A stretch of 64,000 nt of DNA from Algoriphagus antarcticus (GTDB lineage Bacteria > Bacteroidota > Bacteroidia > Cytophagales > Cyclobacteriaceae). Where the stretch lies: assembly GCF_002150685.1 (NCBI RefSeq), contig NZ_MSSW01000027.1, positions 86,633 to 150,632 on the forward strand, in the 5' to 3' direction. Shown here piece by piece: positions 1 through 9,932 of the stretch; position 1 is the first letter of the stretch; the number at the start of each line of letters is the position of its first letter. The position numbers and the translations under genes were made by a program. A model generated the notes under the pieces. The model made no database searches. It saw nothing but the letters and a program-made list of their open reading frames with translations, and was not told the origin of the DNA.

Positions 1-361
1 TGTCATGGCAGATATTCCAGGGATCATTGAAGGTGCTGCGGAAGGTAAAGGCCTAGGGATTCGTTTCCTTCGACATATTGAGCGTAACTCCATATTGCTT
101 TTTATGGTGCCTGCTGACGCGGCAGATATTGCTGAGCAGTACAGGATTTTGTTGGGTGAATTAGAGAAGTATAACCCAGAACTGCTCGATAAGCGGAGAC
201 TTCTTGCTATATCCAAAGCGGATATGCTGGATGATGAACTGGTGAAGGAAATGGAAAAAGAAGTGCCAGAAGGCATTCCTCACGTTTTCATTTCTTCCGT
301 CTCTCAGTACAATCTTGACAGACTCAAGGATCTAATCTGGCAGGCTATTCAAGAAGGTTAA
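1..361 (+). CDS. obg: GTPase Obg, C-terminal part (5' end outside window)
   Basis: This is the 3' portion of an Obg-family GTPase, which acts in late large-subunit ribosome assembly and stress signalling. The frame is open from the left edge to a TAA at 359-361, so about 119 codons are visible. The first residues carry the G3 motif DIPG followed by [11 protein letters not shown] and the FLRHIER stretch, which is highly typical of Obg. A G4-like SKAD (instead of the usual NKxD) and a G5-like SSVSQYNL follow. The N-terminal glycine-rich Obg fold and Walker A lie to the left of the window. The protein ends directly after the G domain, so there is no C-terminal extension domain. grpE follows on the same strand after 77 bp. 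Confidence 0.93.
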   Translation, partial: VMADIPGIIEGAAEGKGLGIRFLRHIERNSILLFMVPADAADIAEQYRILLGELEKYNPELLDKRRLLAISKADMLDDELVKEMEKEVPEGIPHVFISSVSQYNLDRLKDLIWQAIQEG

Positions 362-438
362 GGTGTCAGTTTGTCAGACAATGTGCTATGGCAACAATAT
401 TGTTAAAGCCATTGTACCAACTATTGTCTATTTCAATT

Positions 439-1011
439 ATGAATAATAAAGAACAAGTGGATCAAGAAATGAATCTCAATGATGAGAATATAAATGATGC
501 AACTGCTGAAAACATTTCTTCGGAAATGGATTTCGAAGGGGTAGAGCCTCAAAACAGTTCAGAAGATAATAAGCTGGAGTATGAAGTAGCGGATCTGAAA
601 GATAAATATCTTCGTCTATACTCGGACTTTGAGAATTATAGAAAAAGAACTGCTAAGGAGCGATTGGATTTAATTACCACTGCTTCTGAGGAAGTAATTA
701 AGGATATGATTCCGGTGGTCGATGATTTCGAGCGTGCTCTTAAAGCAAGTGAGAATGAGATAGAAGGATCAAAAGTGAGGGAGGGTAATCTTCTTATTTT
801 TCAAAAACTAGTAAATACACTTGGATCTAAAGGATTAAAGCCGATGGAAGATCTTATTGGTAAGCCTTTTGATCCAGAGACCCAAGAGGCAATCACGCAG
901 ATACCTGCACCAAGTGAAGATCTGAAAGGTAAAATTGTTGATGTAATCGAAAAAGGTTACGTATTAGGAGATAAAGTAGTGCGCTACGCGAAAGTGGTGA
1001 CAGGAGCATAA
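439..1011 (+). CDS. grpE: Nucleotide exchange factor GrpE
   Basis: GrpE releases ADP from DnaK and forms a chaperone machine with DnaK and DnaJ. I place the start at the ATG at 439, giving 190 aa. An in-frame ATG at 388 would add 17 residues with no GrpE character. The N-terminus is acidic and low-complexity. A long coiled-coil helix follows at about residues 46-75, containing [12 protein letters not shown], the typical GrpE dimer helix. The C-terminal beta domain ends with [18 protein letters not shown], a family hallmark. dnaJ begins 4 bp after the stop, so the two are surely co-transcribed. dnaK is not in this window. Confidence 0.95.
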   Translation: MNNKEQVDQEMNLNDENINDATAENISSEMDFEGVEPQNSSEDNKLEYEVADLKDKYLRLYSDFENYRKRTAKERLDLITTASEEVIKDMIPVVDDFERALKASENEIEGSKVREGNLLIFQKLVNTLGSKGLKPMEDLIGKPFDPETQEAITQIPAPSEDLKGKIVDVIEKGYVLGDKVVRYAKVVTGA

Positions 1012-1015
1012 TATT

Positions 1016-2131
1016 ATGGCAAAAAGAGATTATTACGAAGTACTTGGAGTTACGAAGTCCGCATCTGCTGATGAAATAAAAAAAGCATATAGGAAACTAG
1101 CGATTCAATTTCACCCAGATAAGAATCCTGACAATCCTGAAGCTGAAGATAAATTCAAAGAGGCAGCTGAGGCTTACGAGGTCCTGAGTAATCCAGAGAA
1201 AAAGCAACGATACGACCAATTTGGTCATCAAGGTGTTGGCGGTGCCGGAGGATATGGCGGCGCAGGAATGAATATGGATGATATCTTCTCCCAATTCGGC
1301 GATATTTTCGGCGGAGGCGGTGGAGGAGGGTTCGGTTCTTTCTTCAATGGCGGTGGCGGAGGCCGACGTACCAAAAAAGGTACAAATCTTCGTGTGAAGA
1401 TGAAAATGACTCTAGCCGAGATCGCCAATGGTGTAGAAAAGAAGATTAAAGTAAAACGCCATCTAATCGCTGATGGGGTGACCTTTAAGTCCTGTTCTGC
1501 TTGCCAAGGATCAGGTCAAGTGAAGAAGGTAGTCAATACCATGCTCGGACAGATGGTTTCGGCCAGTACATGTGGCGTTTGTGGTGGTAGTGGTCAGATA
1601 GTTGACAAAAAACCAGCTGAAGCAGATGCCAGAGGGCTTTTGATAAAGGAGGAAGTAATTTCCATCAATATTCCGGGTGGTGTAGCTGAAGGAATGCAGC
1701 TAAGTATGTCTGGAAAAGGAAATGAAATCCCAGGTGGAATTGCCGGTGATCTACTTATTGTTATTGAGGAAATTGAAGACAAAGTTCTTCAGCGCGATGG
1801 CAACAATGTTATTTACGATCTATATGTTTCCTTTATTGACGCCGCTCTTGGAGCTTCTATTGAAGTGCCTACTATTGAAGGGAAAGTTAAGATCAAGATA
1901 GATCAGGGAACCCAAAGTGGTAAAATGCTTCGCTTGAAAGGTAAAGGAATCAAGGATATAAATGGATACATCAAAGGTGATCAGTTAATTATGGTAAATG
2001 TGTGGACTCCTACTCATTTGTCTCGAGAAGAAAAAGAAGCTTTAGAAGGTCTTAGGGATTCTGATAATTTCAAACCCGATCCAGGAAATAGCGAAAAATC
2101 ATTCTTTGACAAAATGAAAGAGTTCTTTTAA
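1016..2131 (+). CDS. dnaJ: Co-chaperone DnaJ with an incomplete zinc-finger domain
   Basis: This Hsp40 co-chaperone delivers substrates to DnaK and stimulates its ATPase. The J domain spans residues 1-70 with the essential HPD at 33-35. A Gly/Phe-rich linker runs from about 75 to 125, and the C-terminal substrate-binding domains follow to residue 371. The usual zinc domain has four CxxCxGxG motifs. Here only two can be seen, C160SAC163QGSG and C186GVC189GGSG, which correspond to motifs II and III. The positions of motifs I and IV are occupied by [11 protein letters not shown] and [12 protein letters not shown]. One of the two zinc centres (I+IV) therefore appears to be lost, while centre II (II+III) is kept. 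The gene follows grpE by 4 bp and ends before a hairpin terminator. Confidence 0.95.
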   Translation: MAKRDYYEVLGVTKSASADEIKKAYRKLAIQFHPDKNPDNPEAEDKFKEAAEAYEVLSNPEKKQRYDQFGHQGVGGAGGYGGAGMNMDDIFSQFGDIFGGGGGGGFGSFFNGGGGGRRTKKGTNLRVKMKMTLAEIANGVEKKIKVKRHLIADGVTFKSCSACQGSGQVKKVVNTMLGQMVSASTCGVCGGSGQIVDKKPAEADARGLLIKEEVISINIPGGVAEGMQLSMSGKGNEIPGGIAGDLLIVIEEIEDKVLQRDGNNVIYDLYVSFIDAALGASIEVPTIEGKVKIKIDQGTQSGKMLRLKGKGIKDINGYIKGDQLIMVNVWTPTHLSREEKEALEGLRDSDNFKPDPGNSEKSFFDKMKEFF

Positions 2132-2141
2132 ATATAAAAAT

Positions 2142-2167
2142 AGCCGGAAGCAATTCTGGCTTTTTTT
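2142..2167 (+). terminator. Rho-independent terminator after dnaJ
   Basis: An 8-bp stem (AGCCGGAA / TTCTGGCT, one G-U pair) with a GCAA loop is followed by a run of seven T. It lies 11 bp after the dnaJ stop codon and closes the obg-grpE-dnaJ transcription unit. Confidence 0.85.
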
Positions 2168-2212
2168 ATATTTTTAAAAAACCTTTTCAATGTCGCCTCG
2201 TAACCTTACCGT

Positions 2213-3100
2213 ATGCTTAGAAAATTGTGTCTGCTTTTTCTGATGATGATTGGATGGGTGGCTGTGGGTAAGGCGCAACTTGTTAAGGAGTTTAAAGCCA
2301 TAGAAAAAAGCGGTTTTGATATGGTTGCTCTTGAGTTCACTACTTATAAGAGTAGCACCCAGCTCAAGAGAACCAAATCCTCTGACCCTGTTTACATTCA
2401 CGGTCATCTCGATAAAACGAATATTCTCCCTGTCTTTTCACAGAAAATCTCAAATAATATACTTCAGACCTCTCTGATCCATAAGAATGTGGAGTCTGAA
2501 AACTTGGGCAAAAGTATTACTTCCAAACTTTTTTCCGGATCCTCAGATGACTTTGATCATAGCTGGAATGTAGCTCTGAGCACTAATTATCTGTATCATT
2601 TAGACTTCAATTTGGGAATGGGCAAGTCAGATTTTGACTTGGCAAATCTCACCATCAGTCAGCTTAAAGTGAAAAGTGCCAGTGCTGATGTCACTATACG
2701 TTATAGTAGCGATTCTCCAAATCAGGTTCAAATGGATACGCTCTTAGTCACTTTGAATATGGGGACAGTGGTGATAACTAATGCGAATTTCACTAATGCC
2801 AAAAAGATGATTTTTGAGGTGAATTACGGTAAAATAGATTTGAATTTTTCGGAAGGAATGCACAATGAAAGCCATGTGATCGCTGCTGTAGGTGCAGGAT
2901 CAGTTCACATACATTTACCTTCGGATTCTTTTCCCATCAAAATAAAAATGAGAACAACGGCGATGTGTAAAACTTCCTTGCCGAAATATTTAAAAACTTT
3001 AGAAAAAGGAACTTACGTCACCAAGGGCTATGATGCTGCCGATCCGAGATTGATGGAATTGATCGTTGATGTTGGCGTCGGTTCGTTAATCGTAGAATAA
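2213..3100 (+). CDS. Secreted hypothetical protein, adhesin/DUF2154-like
   Basis: This 295-aa protein has a clear signal peptide (MLRKLCLLFLMMIGWVAVGKAQ, cleavage after about residue 21), so it should be periplasmic or outer-surface. The rest is rich in beta strands with repeated short phrases such as LDFNLGMGKSDFDL, VKSASADVTI, VTLNMGTVVI and IAAVGAGSVHIHL, ending in VDVGVGSLIVE. This rhythm resembles the toast-rack/DUF2154 and head-GIN type single-stranded beta folds. That is an inference from pattern, not a firm assignment, and the function is unknown. The ABC exporter genes start 21 bp downstream on the same strand, so it may be co-transcribed with them. Confidence 0.75.
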   Translation: MLRKLCLLFLMMIGWVAVGKAQLVKEFKAIEKSGFDMVALEFTTYKSSTQLKRTKSSDPVYIHGHLDKTNILPVFSQKISNNILQTSLIHKNVESENLGKSITSKLFSGSSDDFDHSWNVALSTNYLYHLDFNLGMGKSDFDLANLTISQLKVKSASADVTIRYSSDSPNQVQMDTLLVTLNMGTVVITNANFTNAKKMIFEVNYGKIDLNFSEGMHNESHVIAAVGAGSVHIHLPSDSFPIKIKMRTTAMCKTSLPKYLKTLEKGTYVTKGYDAADPRLMELIVDVGVGSLIVE

Positions 3101-3121
3101 TTAATCCCTACTTTTTGAAAT

Positions 3122-4015
3122 ATGCTGAAAATAGAAAAGCTTAATAAATCCTATGGAGCCAATAAAGCGCTGACGGATGTAGATTTGAATGTATCTGAAG
3201 GTGTCGTGTTTGGTCTTCTTGGGCCAAATGGTGCTGGAAAAACTACTCTAATCCGAATTATCAACCAGATTATAGATGGAGATAGTGGTGAAGTCTATAT
3301 AGGGGGTGAACTTCTGGCTCCAAAACATATCGGGTTAATCGGTTACTTACCTGAAGAGCGAGGGCTGTACAAGAAAATGAAAGTCTGGGATCAGATGCTT
3401 TACTTTGCCAGACTCAAAGGGCTAAGTCCGCAGGAAGCTAAGATAAAGATCAAATACTGGCTTGAAAAGCTAGAAATGGAGACTTGGAGGGACAAGAAAA
3501 TCGAGGATCTCTCCAAAGGGATGGCTCAAAAAGTCCAGTTTATTTCTACCATAATCCACAATCCACCACTTTTGATTCTTGATGAGCCCTTTTCAGGCTT
3601 TGACCCTGTAAATGCGGAGATTATCAAAAATGAGATTTTGGAACTTAAAGCCAAGGGCACGACAGTCATTCTCAGTACCCATAGAATGGAATCCGTAGAA
3701 CTGCTTTGCGACCAGGTAGCTATGATCAATCGCTCTAAGAAAATCTTGGATGGCACGATTAAAAAGGTAAAATCCATCTATAGACCAGAGGTTTATTCTG
3801 TCACTTTGGATCACCTTACACGAGATTTACCTACTGAGTGGATATCTAAGGAAGACGAAGGGAGCTATAGTTTTACACTTCCACTCAGCGGCAAGAATCC
3901 CAATGAACTTCTAAATGAATTGATGCAATACGGACAAGTGAACCGGTTTCAGGAACTAATTCCGAGCATGGAGGAAATTTTTATTCACCAGGTAAAGTCA
4001 ACAGAAAATGGATAA
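3122..4015 (+). CDS. ABC transporter ATP-binding protein (NatA-like)
   Basis: This is the ATPase subunit of an ABC-2 type exporter, 297 aa. Walker A is GPNGAGKTT (34-42), the signature is LSKGMAQ from residue 130, and Walker B is LLILDEP with D154-E155. The switch His sits in ILSTHRMESVE. After the ATPase domain is an extra C-terminal region of about 80 residues, like the DUF4162 domain of YhaQ/NatA-type proteins. The reading frame overlaps the permease gene by 8 bp, indicating translational coupling. Substrate cannot be read from sequence. NatA/NatB homologues export sodium or small toxic compounds. Confidence 0.92.
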   Translation: MLKIEKLNKSYGANKALTDVDLNVSEGVVFGLLGPNGAGKTTLIRIINQIIDGDSGEVYIGGELLAPKHIGLIGYLPEERGLYKKMKVWDQMLYFARLKGLSPQEAKIKIKYWLEKLEMETWRDKKIEDLSKGMAQKVQFISTIIHNPPLLILDEPFSGFDPVNAEIIKNEILELKAKGTTVILSTHRMESVELLCDQVAMINRSKKILDGTIKKVKSIYRPEVYSVTLDHLTRDLPTEWISKEDEGSYSFTLPLSGKNPNELLNELMQYGQVNRFQELIPSMEEIFIHQVKSTENG

Positions 4016-5318
4016 GATCTGGTTAGTGATTCAGCGGGAGTATGTTTCTCGCGTCAAAAAGAAATCGTTTTTACTCGTCACCTTATTGACTCCATTGATT
4101 TTCCCTGCCATTATGGGGGTTTTCGTGTGGATTGCTCTGCAAGAAGACGATAATCAAGCACTTCGGATTATCGAAGTGGTAGATGATAATAAGTTGTTTT
4201 TCCTAGAGAGTTCGGAGCAGTACGCTTTTTCATTTTCCGATGCAAGTCATGAGGAAGCCAAACAGCTAGTACAAGATGGAAATCGCTATGGTTTTCTGCA
4301 CATTCCAAAATTTGACATCAAAGACCCCACTGGAATTTCATTTTATGGAGAGGAGAACCCAAGTATGAGTTTGATCAGCTACTTGGAAAATAATCTTCGA
4401 AAGAAAATCGAGGAACAACGGCTTTTTGAAAGTGGTATAGACCCCAAAATCATCAATGATGTCCGCACAAAAGTAGCGATCAAGTCTATCACACTAGATG
4501 AGGAGGGCACAGAAACTGTCAGCGATGCCACTGTGAATTATGCGATTGGCTTCGTAGCGGGGATTTTGATTTACATGTTCATTTTCATCTATGGCAATCA
4601 GATCATGCAGGGTGTTATAGAGGAAAAGTCTAGTAGAATCGTTGAGATATTGGTTTCCTCGCTCAAGCCGTTTCAGCTGATGCTGGGTAAAATCATAGGT
4701 ATCGCAGGCGTAGGGCTCACACAGCTTTTGATCTGGATAGTGCTCATCGGCACGTTGACTACGATTGTAACAGGAATTCTGGGGATGCAAATGCCGCAGC
4801 AGCAAGCGATGGAATTAGCCAACCCAGAATTGGCTCAAGGCATAGCACAGAACACGGAGATGGTTGATATACTTCTGGTGATCTCAGGAATTAATTACGT
4901 GCAGATTGCATTCAGCTTTGTGTTTTATTTCTTGGGGGGCTACTTGCTTTATGGGGCCTTATTTGCAGCGATAGGCTCCGCGGTAGATGCGCCTTCTGAC
5001 GCACAGCAGTTTATGTTGCCAGTGACTATTCCATTGATTGTTGCTTACATGGGCTTGTTTGTATTTGTGCTGAATGACCCAAATAGTACTACTTCATTTT
5101 GGCTTTCTGTCGTCCCGCTGACTTCGCCTATCGCGATGATGGGAAGGGTTAGTTACGGTGTGCCTCTTTGGGAACTGGCATTGTCCATGGGACTTTTGAT
5201 TGTAGGATTTCTATTCACTACTTGGGTGGCGGGAAAAATATATAGAATTGGAATCCTGATGCATGGCACCAAACCCAGCTACAAAACACTTTGGAAGTGG
5301 ATCAAAACCAATAATTGA
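4008..5318 (+). CDS. ABC-2 type permease (NatB/YhaP-like)
   Basis: This is the membrane partner of the preceding ATPase, 436 aa. One transmembrane segment lies near residues 20-42, then comes a large extracytoplasmic loop of about 140 residues, then a cluster of five to six membrane segments from about residue 178 to the end. This is the topology of ABC2_membrane_3 (NatB) permeases. The phrase IMQGVIEEKSSRIVEILVSSLKP is the conserved cytoplasmic coupling segment of this family. It overlaps the ATPase gene by 8 bp and is followed by a strong hairpin terminator, so the exporter pair ends its transcript here. Confidence 0.9.
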   Translation: MDKIWLVIQREYVSRVKKKSFLLVTLLTPLIFPAIMGVFVWIALQEDDNQALRIIEVVDDNKLFFLESSEQYAFSFSDASHEEAKQLVQDGNRYGFLHIPKFDIKDPTGISFYGEENPSMSLISYLENNLRKKIEEQRLFESGIDPKIINDVRTKVAIKSITLDEEGTETVSDATVNYAIGFVAGILIYMFIFIYGNQIMQGVIEEKSSRIVEILVSSLKPFQLMLGKIIGIAGVGLTQLLIWIVLIGTLTTIVTGILGMQMPQQQAMELANPELAQGIAQNTEMVDILLVISGINYVQIAFSFVFYFLGGYLLYGALFAAIGSAVDAPSDAQQFMLPVTIPLIVAYMGLFVFVLNDPNSTTSFWLSVVPLTSPIAMMGRVSYGVPLWELALSMGLLIVGFLFTTWVAGKIYRIGILMHGTKPSYKTLWKWIKTNN

Positions 5319-5365
5319 TTTCAGAATGGGCTTTCTTGCTTTTCCATAAGCAGGAGATAAATAAC

Positions 5366-5400
5366 AAAAAATCCGGGCTATGAACCCGGATTTTTCTTTT
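5366..5400 (+). terminator. Terminator after the ABC exporter operon
   Basis: The stem ATCCGGG / CCCGGAT, extended by flanking A/T pairs, has a 7-nt loop and is followed by TTTTTCTTTT. It stands 50 bp after the permease stop. The remaining stretch up to 5654 (about 250 bp) is AT-rich, and I see no convincing gene in it. Confidence 0.85.
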
Positions 5401-5654
5401 CTGTATTGGGTGTTCTGAAAACATCTTAAGCCACTCTCTTGAATGATGAAGCTTTTCTAACAAAATCTCACTTTCTTTGATTTCCAATCCTATGTCATTC
5501 GTATCTATATTTTTGATGGTAAATTTTCTCGGCTTGAATTAAAGTATAAATTTACTTAGTAGGTATATATTTTCCCTGCTGATAAAATCTATCTCTTAGT
5601 CATACTATCTATTTGATTGAGGAGTTAGTAACGGTAGTAATTCAAGTTTGATTA

Positions 5655-6890
5655 ATGAAAAAAAGATTTCAAGACCTCACCTCCTTAGATTTTTACACCA
5701 ACAAGAAGCAAGTCAAATGGATTGTGGTTGCCGCGTCTTTAATCATAGGTGCAGGCTCGATCTGGTACACTAATAGCCTTGTGGAGGAGTTGCGGGAGCG
5801 AGAGAGGCGACAAATAGAACTTCTCTCCAGCGCATTGGAGTACGCTGCTACTACTGCGGAGAATCTCACGTTTATTAATCAGGAGATTATTCAGCAAAAT
5901 TACTCCATCCCCATTATTATGGTGGATGATTCCGATAACCCCATCGAATTCAGAAATATCCCTTTTAAGAATAATGCAAGTGCAGCCGATTCTGTCGAAA
6001 CGCTAGTAAGGGAGCTTGCTGAGATGCGTGCTGAATACGAGCCAATATTACTTCCAGAAGCGGATATTCAGATATATTATAGAAACTCAGAATTGCTGAT
6101 AAATCTGAAATACTATCCTTACGTCCAATTGGGAGTTATTTTGGTATTTGGAATGCTGGCTTATGCACTTTTCAACCAAAATAAAATCGCAGAGCAAAAT
6201 CGCGTGTGGGCTGGACTGACCAAAGAGACTGCTCATCAGCTCGGAACCCCAATTGCTTCTTTGATGGCGTGGATAGATTACTTGAGAAATTCGCCTGTGT
6301 GGGAAGAAAATAAGGAGATCATCATGGAGATGGATAAGGACGTGGTGAAGCTGCGGATGGTGACGGAGCGATTTAGCAGCATTGGAAGTAAGCCCGTGAT
6401 CCAGTCTGGGAATGTCTACGAGGTGATCGAAGAGACAATAAATTACCTGAGGCCTAGGATTTCCACGAAAGTTGACATGAATATTCATGCAGATTCCAAA
6501 GATCTGGATGCCATGATGAACAAGCCGCTTTTTGAATGGGTGGTCGAGAACATTTGCAAGAATGCAGTGGATGCAATGAAGGGCAAAGGGAGAATCGACA
6601 TAGAAATTTTACAGGATAGTGACAAGTATGTTATTATCGATATCACCGACACAGGCAAAGGCATGGAAAAGCGAATGTACAAGCGCGTTTTTAATCCTGG
6701 ATTTTCCACACGTCATAGAGGTTGGGGATTGGGCTTAACCCTTGCGAAGCGAATTGTAGAGGGCTATCACGGAGGGAGAATCTATGTTAAAAACTCCGAA
6801 GTTGGCAAGGGGACCACTTTCAGGATTTTACTTCATGGAAGTCATGAGGGGGCATCGCAGTTTATTACGGAAGGAATACTAGAGTATTGA
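5655..6890 (+). CDS. Membrane sensor histidine kinase
   Basis: This 411-aa kinase has two membrane segments, at about residues 20-40 and 155-173, enclosing a roughly 115-residue periplasmic sensor region that starts with a coiled-coil-like VEELRERERRQIELL. The dimerisation/phosphoacceptor box is KETAHQLGTPIASL with H194. The HATPase domain shows the N box (NICKNAVDAM, near 303), the G1 box DTGKGM, and the G2 box GWGLGL (about 356-361). No response regulator gene is adjacent, so it is an orphan kinase in this window. The HQLGTP form of the H box is common among Bacteroidota ATPases of this group. The stimulus is unknown. Confidence 0.92.
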   Translation: MKKRFQDLTSLDFYTNKKQVKWIVVAASLIIGAGSIWYTNSLVEELRERERRQIELLSSALEYAATTAENLTFINQEIIQQNYSIPIIMVDDSDNPIEFRNIPFKNNASAADSVETLVRELAEMRAEYEPILLPEADIQIYYRNSELLINLKYYPYVQLGVILVFGMLAYALFNQNKIAEQNRVWAGLTKETAHQLGTPIASLMAWIDYLRNSPVWEENKEIIMEMDKDVVKLRMVTERFSSIGSKPVIQSGNVYEVIEETINYLRPRISTKVDMNIHADSKDLDAMMNKPLFEWVVENICKNAVDAMKGKGRIDIEILQDSDKYVIIDITDTGKGMEKRMYKRVFNPGFSTRHRGWGLGLTLAKRIVEGYHGGRIYVKNSEVGKGTTFRILLHGSHEGASQFITEGILEY

Positions 6891-7182
6891 CCTTTGTGAT
6901 TTACGAAGTTTGAGTTACGATTTACGAGGGCAATTGGAACCTCAATCCTTACCTACCATTTTATACCCCATTTAGTTTTTCAAAAAGCTCAGAATTGTAG
7001 TTTGCTGTTAACACTGAGGAAAATCTCGTAATCGAAAATTGTTGCTTAGCTCTTTCCATTTTTTTAATAATAAATGTCGACCGACGAATAGCGAATGATG
7101 AAGTTTGCCAAAGAGGAACCTCAGGCGGGAATTTTCAATTTTTCAATTTTAAATTCTAAAATTCCCTTCGCTCTTTTTTCCT
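6891..7182. other. Intergenic region without a recognisable gene
   Basis: About 290 AT-rich bases separate the histidine kinase from prfC. The start holds short degenerate repeats of gatttacga. Near the right end an inverted repeat GGGAATTTT (7127-7135) / AAAATTCCC (7158-7166) sits just upstream of the prfC -7 element and could be an operator or part of an mRNA structure. I see no coding sequence. Confidence 0.6.
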
Positions 7183-7190
7183 TACCTTTG
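7183..7190 (+). promoter_or_regulatory. -7 promoter element of prfC
   Basis: TACCTTTG is a perfect match to the Bacteroidota sigma-A -7 consensus TAnnTTTG. It lies 20 bp before the prfC ATG. Confidence 0.7.
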
Positions 7191-7210
7191 CCCGCTGAAA
7201 TACATGCCCC

Positions 7211-8791
7211 ATGAGTTTGAAAGAAGAAATCCAGAAGCGTAGAACCTTTGCCATTATTGCTCACCCTGATGCAGGCAAGACAACTTTGACTGAGAAGTTG
7301 CTGCTTTTTGGTGGTGCTATCCAGACGGCAGGCGCGGTGAAATCGAATAAAATCGATACCGCTACCAAGTCGGATTGGATGGCAATAGAAAAGCAAAGAG
7401 GTATCTCCGTAGCGACTTCTGTCATGGGTTTTGAATACAAAGACATCAAGATCAACTTACTTGATACCCCCGGTCACCAGGATTTTGCTGAAGATACCTA
7501 TCGCACACTTACTGCAGTCGATTCTGTAATTATGGTGATTGACTGTGTGAAAGGAGTGGAGATTCAGACGGAGAAACTCATGGAAGTTTGTCGGATGAGA
7601 AATACTCCGGTGATCTGTTTTATCAACAAACTCGATAGAGAAGGGCGCGATCCCTACTCGTTGATCGAAGAAGTTGAACAGAAGTTGAACATTCAGTGCC
7701 GCCCACTTTCCTGGCCTATTGGCATGGGGAAAAGCTTCAAAGGAGTTTACAATTTGTTTGATCATAAACTCAATCTTTTTACCCCATCGCAGCGAAAGCT
7801 TAGTGATGTTCGTCAGTCATTTGAAGATGTGAATGATCCAGAATTGGAAAAATTAATAGGAAAGAGCTATGCAGACCAACTGCGTGAAGATGTGGAATTG
7901 ATCGAGGGAGTTTATCCTGAGTTTGATCCTACTGAATATTTGGAGGGAAAAGTTGCGCCGGTTTTCTTTGGCTCAGCAGTGAATAACTTCGGCATCAATG
8001 AGATGCTGGATACCTTTATCAAAATAGCTCCAGCTCCGAAGAGCCGCAGAACGGAGGATCGTGAAGTCAAGCCTGACGAGAAGAAGTTCTCAGGTTTTGT
8101 ATTTAAGATCCACGCGAATATGGATCCGAATCACCGAAATAGAATAGCTTTCTTGAGAATTTGTTCAGGAACTTTTGAGCGAAATAAGCCTTACAATCAC
8201 GTAAGAGGGCCGAAGCCCTTGCGCTTTTCCAATGTAACGCAATTTATGGCTCAGGATAAGGAAATGATCGACGAGGCATATCCGGGAGATATTGTGGGAT
8301 TGTATGATACAGGGAATCTAAAGATAGGGGATACACTGACTGATGGAGAAGACATGCAGTTTGTCGGGATCCCAAGTTTCTCCCCGGAGATTTTCAGAGA
8401 AGTGGTGAATAAGGATGCTATGAAGACTAAGCAGCTCGAAAAAGGCTTGAAGCAACTCATGGAGGAAGGAGTCGCGCAGCTATTCACCTTCGATATGGGT
8501 TCTAGAAAAGTAGTCGGAACAGTCGGGCAACTTCAGTTTGAAGTAATCCAGTTCCGATTGAAAAACGAATACAATGCTACTGTAGAATTTCATCCGATGA
8601 ACCTATACAAAGCCTGCTGGATCACGAGCAAGGACAAAAAGCAGTTGGATGAATTTGTTCGCTCCAAAAACCGTCACATCGCCCATGATAAAGACGGTAA
8701 ACTGGTCTTTATGGCCGAGTCAAAAGCCTGGCTTCAGATGGTAATGGATAATTACCCTGAGATAGAATTCCACTTTACTTCGGAGTATTGA
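7211..8791 (+). CDS. prfC: Peptide chain release factor 3 (RF3)
   Basis: RF3 is the translational GTPase that recycles RF1/RF2 from the ribosome after termination. The 526 aa are close to the E. coli length (529). G1 is HPDAGKTT (residues 18-25), G3 is DTPGHQDF (from 85), and G4 is NKLD (139-142). The RF3-specific C-terminal domain contains [24 protein letters not shown]. The start ATG at 7211 is 20 bp after a -7 element. The last 59 bases (8733-8791) recur twice further right, near 10329 and 10774, as part of an unusual repeat structure between prfC and ade. A bidirectional terminator follows. Confidence 0.96.
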   Translation: MSLKEEIQKRRTFAIIAHPDAGKTTLTEKLLLFGGAIQTAGAVKSNKIDTATKSDWMAIEKQRGISVATSVMGFEYKDIKINLLDTPGHQDFAEDTYRTLTAVDSVIMVIDCVKGVEIQTEKLMEVCRMRNTPVICFINKLDREGRDPYSLIEEVEQKLNIQCRPLSWPIGMGKSFKGVYNLFDHKLNLFTPSQRKLSDVRQSFEDVNDPELEKLIGKSYADQLREDVELIEGVYPEFDPTEYLEGKVAPVFFGSAVNNFGINEMLDTFIKIAPAPKSRRTEDREVKPDEKKFSGFVFKIHANMDPNHRNRIAFLRICSGTFERNKPYNHVRGPKPLRFSNVTQFMAQDKEMIDEAYPGDIVGLYDTGNLKIGDTLTDGEDMQFVGIPSFSPEIFREVVNKDAMKTKQLEKGLKQLMEEGVAQLFTFDMGSRKVVGTVGQLQFEVIQFRLKNEYNATVEFHPMNLYKACWITSKDKKQLDEFVRSKNRHIAHDKDGKLVFMAESKAWLQMVMDNYPEIEFHFTSEY

Positions 8792-8796
8792 TATGA

Positions 8797-8833
8797 AAAA
8801 CCCTCCAGATTTTTAAAATCTGGAGGGTTTTTT
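8797..8833. terminator. Bidirectional terminator between prfC and the facing lipoprotein gene
   Basis: An almost perfect 32-bp palindrome (CCCTCCAGATTTT...AAAATCTGGAGGG) is flanked by A and T tracts, so it can terminate from both sides. Its core CCAGATTTT/AAAATCTGG is shared with the terminator at 10834-10867, which fits the repeat structure of this region. Confidence 0.9.
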
Positions 8834-8846
8834 AAGAAGTTTAAAG

Positions 8847-9881
8847 TTAATCTAATTCGTAGCGGGTCAAGTTGGGCTTCCCATCATCATGATAGGATAT
8901 TAGAAAGTCATCATCACTTGAAACAGTAATAAATTCTACTTCATGATCCAAATTCAATCTCTTTATTTTATTCCCCTCCCAATCATATACTAGCATTATT
9001 TCACTTAGATAAGGATCGACGGAGAAATCTTTTCCAGAGAAAAGGAGATAGATGTAATTATTTGTTACTGAGCTTGATATAAAACCAAATTTGTTTTCCT
9101 GATTAAGGTTTGAAGATATGCTTTTTTCATCATCATTAGGTTTTGTTTCTGGAGCCCAACCTTCAAATACATAAGAAGATTTTATCTCCGTATCTCCATT
9201 AATATTTAATATTTCAAAGTATGGAGCATATTTAGTGGTGCATAGTATTTTATCTCCAGATGGTTTTAAAATAAGATCTCCTTGTTGACTCATTGGAATA
9301 TTACCTAACTGTGCATTTCCATCCGTGAACGGGTAGGGGATATCCAAGACTTCAACTTCATTAGAATTTGCTTTTGCCAATGCAAATTTTAAATCAAATA
9401 TTCCAGTACCAAAAAAGGTAGAATCACCTATTTTTAGTAGTTTTTGATAATTGAAATTGAATGACTTAGATGTTTGATTAAAACAGGAATCTATGGCTAT
9501 ATCACTATCGACCTTAATATCTACTTCTTGATACTTCCAGTTTTTTCTACCATATAATCCAATTGTATTTGATTCAGACCCTATTTTTTGAATTGTAGTA
9601 GGGAAGATTATCTCACAAGGCCCTTCTCCGATTTTCCCAAATCTACGTAAGCTATTGCTGTTATCTAGATTGAATATTTTAAAATGAAATTCATCTGGAT
9701 CTGAAACTATTAACTGATTATTTGCTAATTCTATATCAAAGGCTTGGTTTAACTTAGCTGAGAAACCTAAATATTCACCTTTTAGGTCTATTTCTTTTGG
9801 GAAGTCATTGAAGAAGGATTCCGAATCCCTTGAAGTAGTACAAGAAGATAGAATTAGTATAAATGCGAAAATCTTTTTCAT
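8847..9881 (-). CDS. BF3164-like TolB-type beta-propeller lipoprotein
   Basis: This 344-aa lipoprotein has a type II signal with lipobox LSSC (C14), so it is anchored in a membrane. The body resembles the BF3164/TolB_like 6-bladed propeller family of Bacteroidota, with the phrase RRFGKIGEGPCEI (family form FGxxGxGPGEF) near residues 79-91 and evenly spaced beta-strand repeats such as IVSDPDEFHFKIFNL. The biochemical role of this family is not established. The small Cys-rich secreted peptide gene lies 51 bp upstream on the same strand, so the two probably form an operon. Both sit inside the prfC-ade gap created by repeated gene-end fragments, and the local AT content is higher than in neighbouring core genes, consistent with acquired DNA. 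Confidence 0.75.
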   Translation of the reverse strand: MKKIFAFILILSSCTTSRDSESFFNDFPKEIDLKGEYLGFSAKLNQAFDIELANNQLIVSDPDEFHFKIFNLDNSNSLRRFGKIGEGPCEIIFPTTIQKIGSESNTIGLYGRKNWKYQEVDIKVDSDIAIDSCFNQTSKSFNFNYQKLLKIGDSTFFGTGIFDLKFALAKANSNEVEVLDIPYPFTDGNAQLGNIPMSQQGDLILKPSGDKILCTTKYAPYFEILNINGDTEIKSSYVFEGWAPETKPNDDEKSISSNLNQENKFGFISSSVTNNYIYLLFSGKDFSVDPYLSEIMLVYDWEGNKIKRLNLDHEVEFITVSSDDDFLISYHDDGKPNLTRYELD

Positions 9882-9932
9882 AGGATTGTAAAAAATGGCG
9901 AGAAAACTTTTCCCACCAAAGGTTAAAATGAT

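Noticed and set aside
1097..1428. Long minus-strand frames opposite the dnaJ Gly/Phe region
   Set aside because: Proline-rich shadow translation of a glycine-rich coding region; no start context or family similarity.
5302..5487. Minus-strand frame of about 61 codons after the ABC permease
   Set aside because: It runs through a strong terminator hairpin and the permease 3' end and has only a TTG start. The open frame extends upstream without an ATG. Not convincing as a gene.
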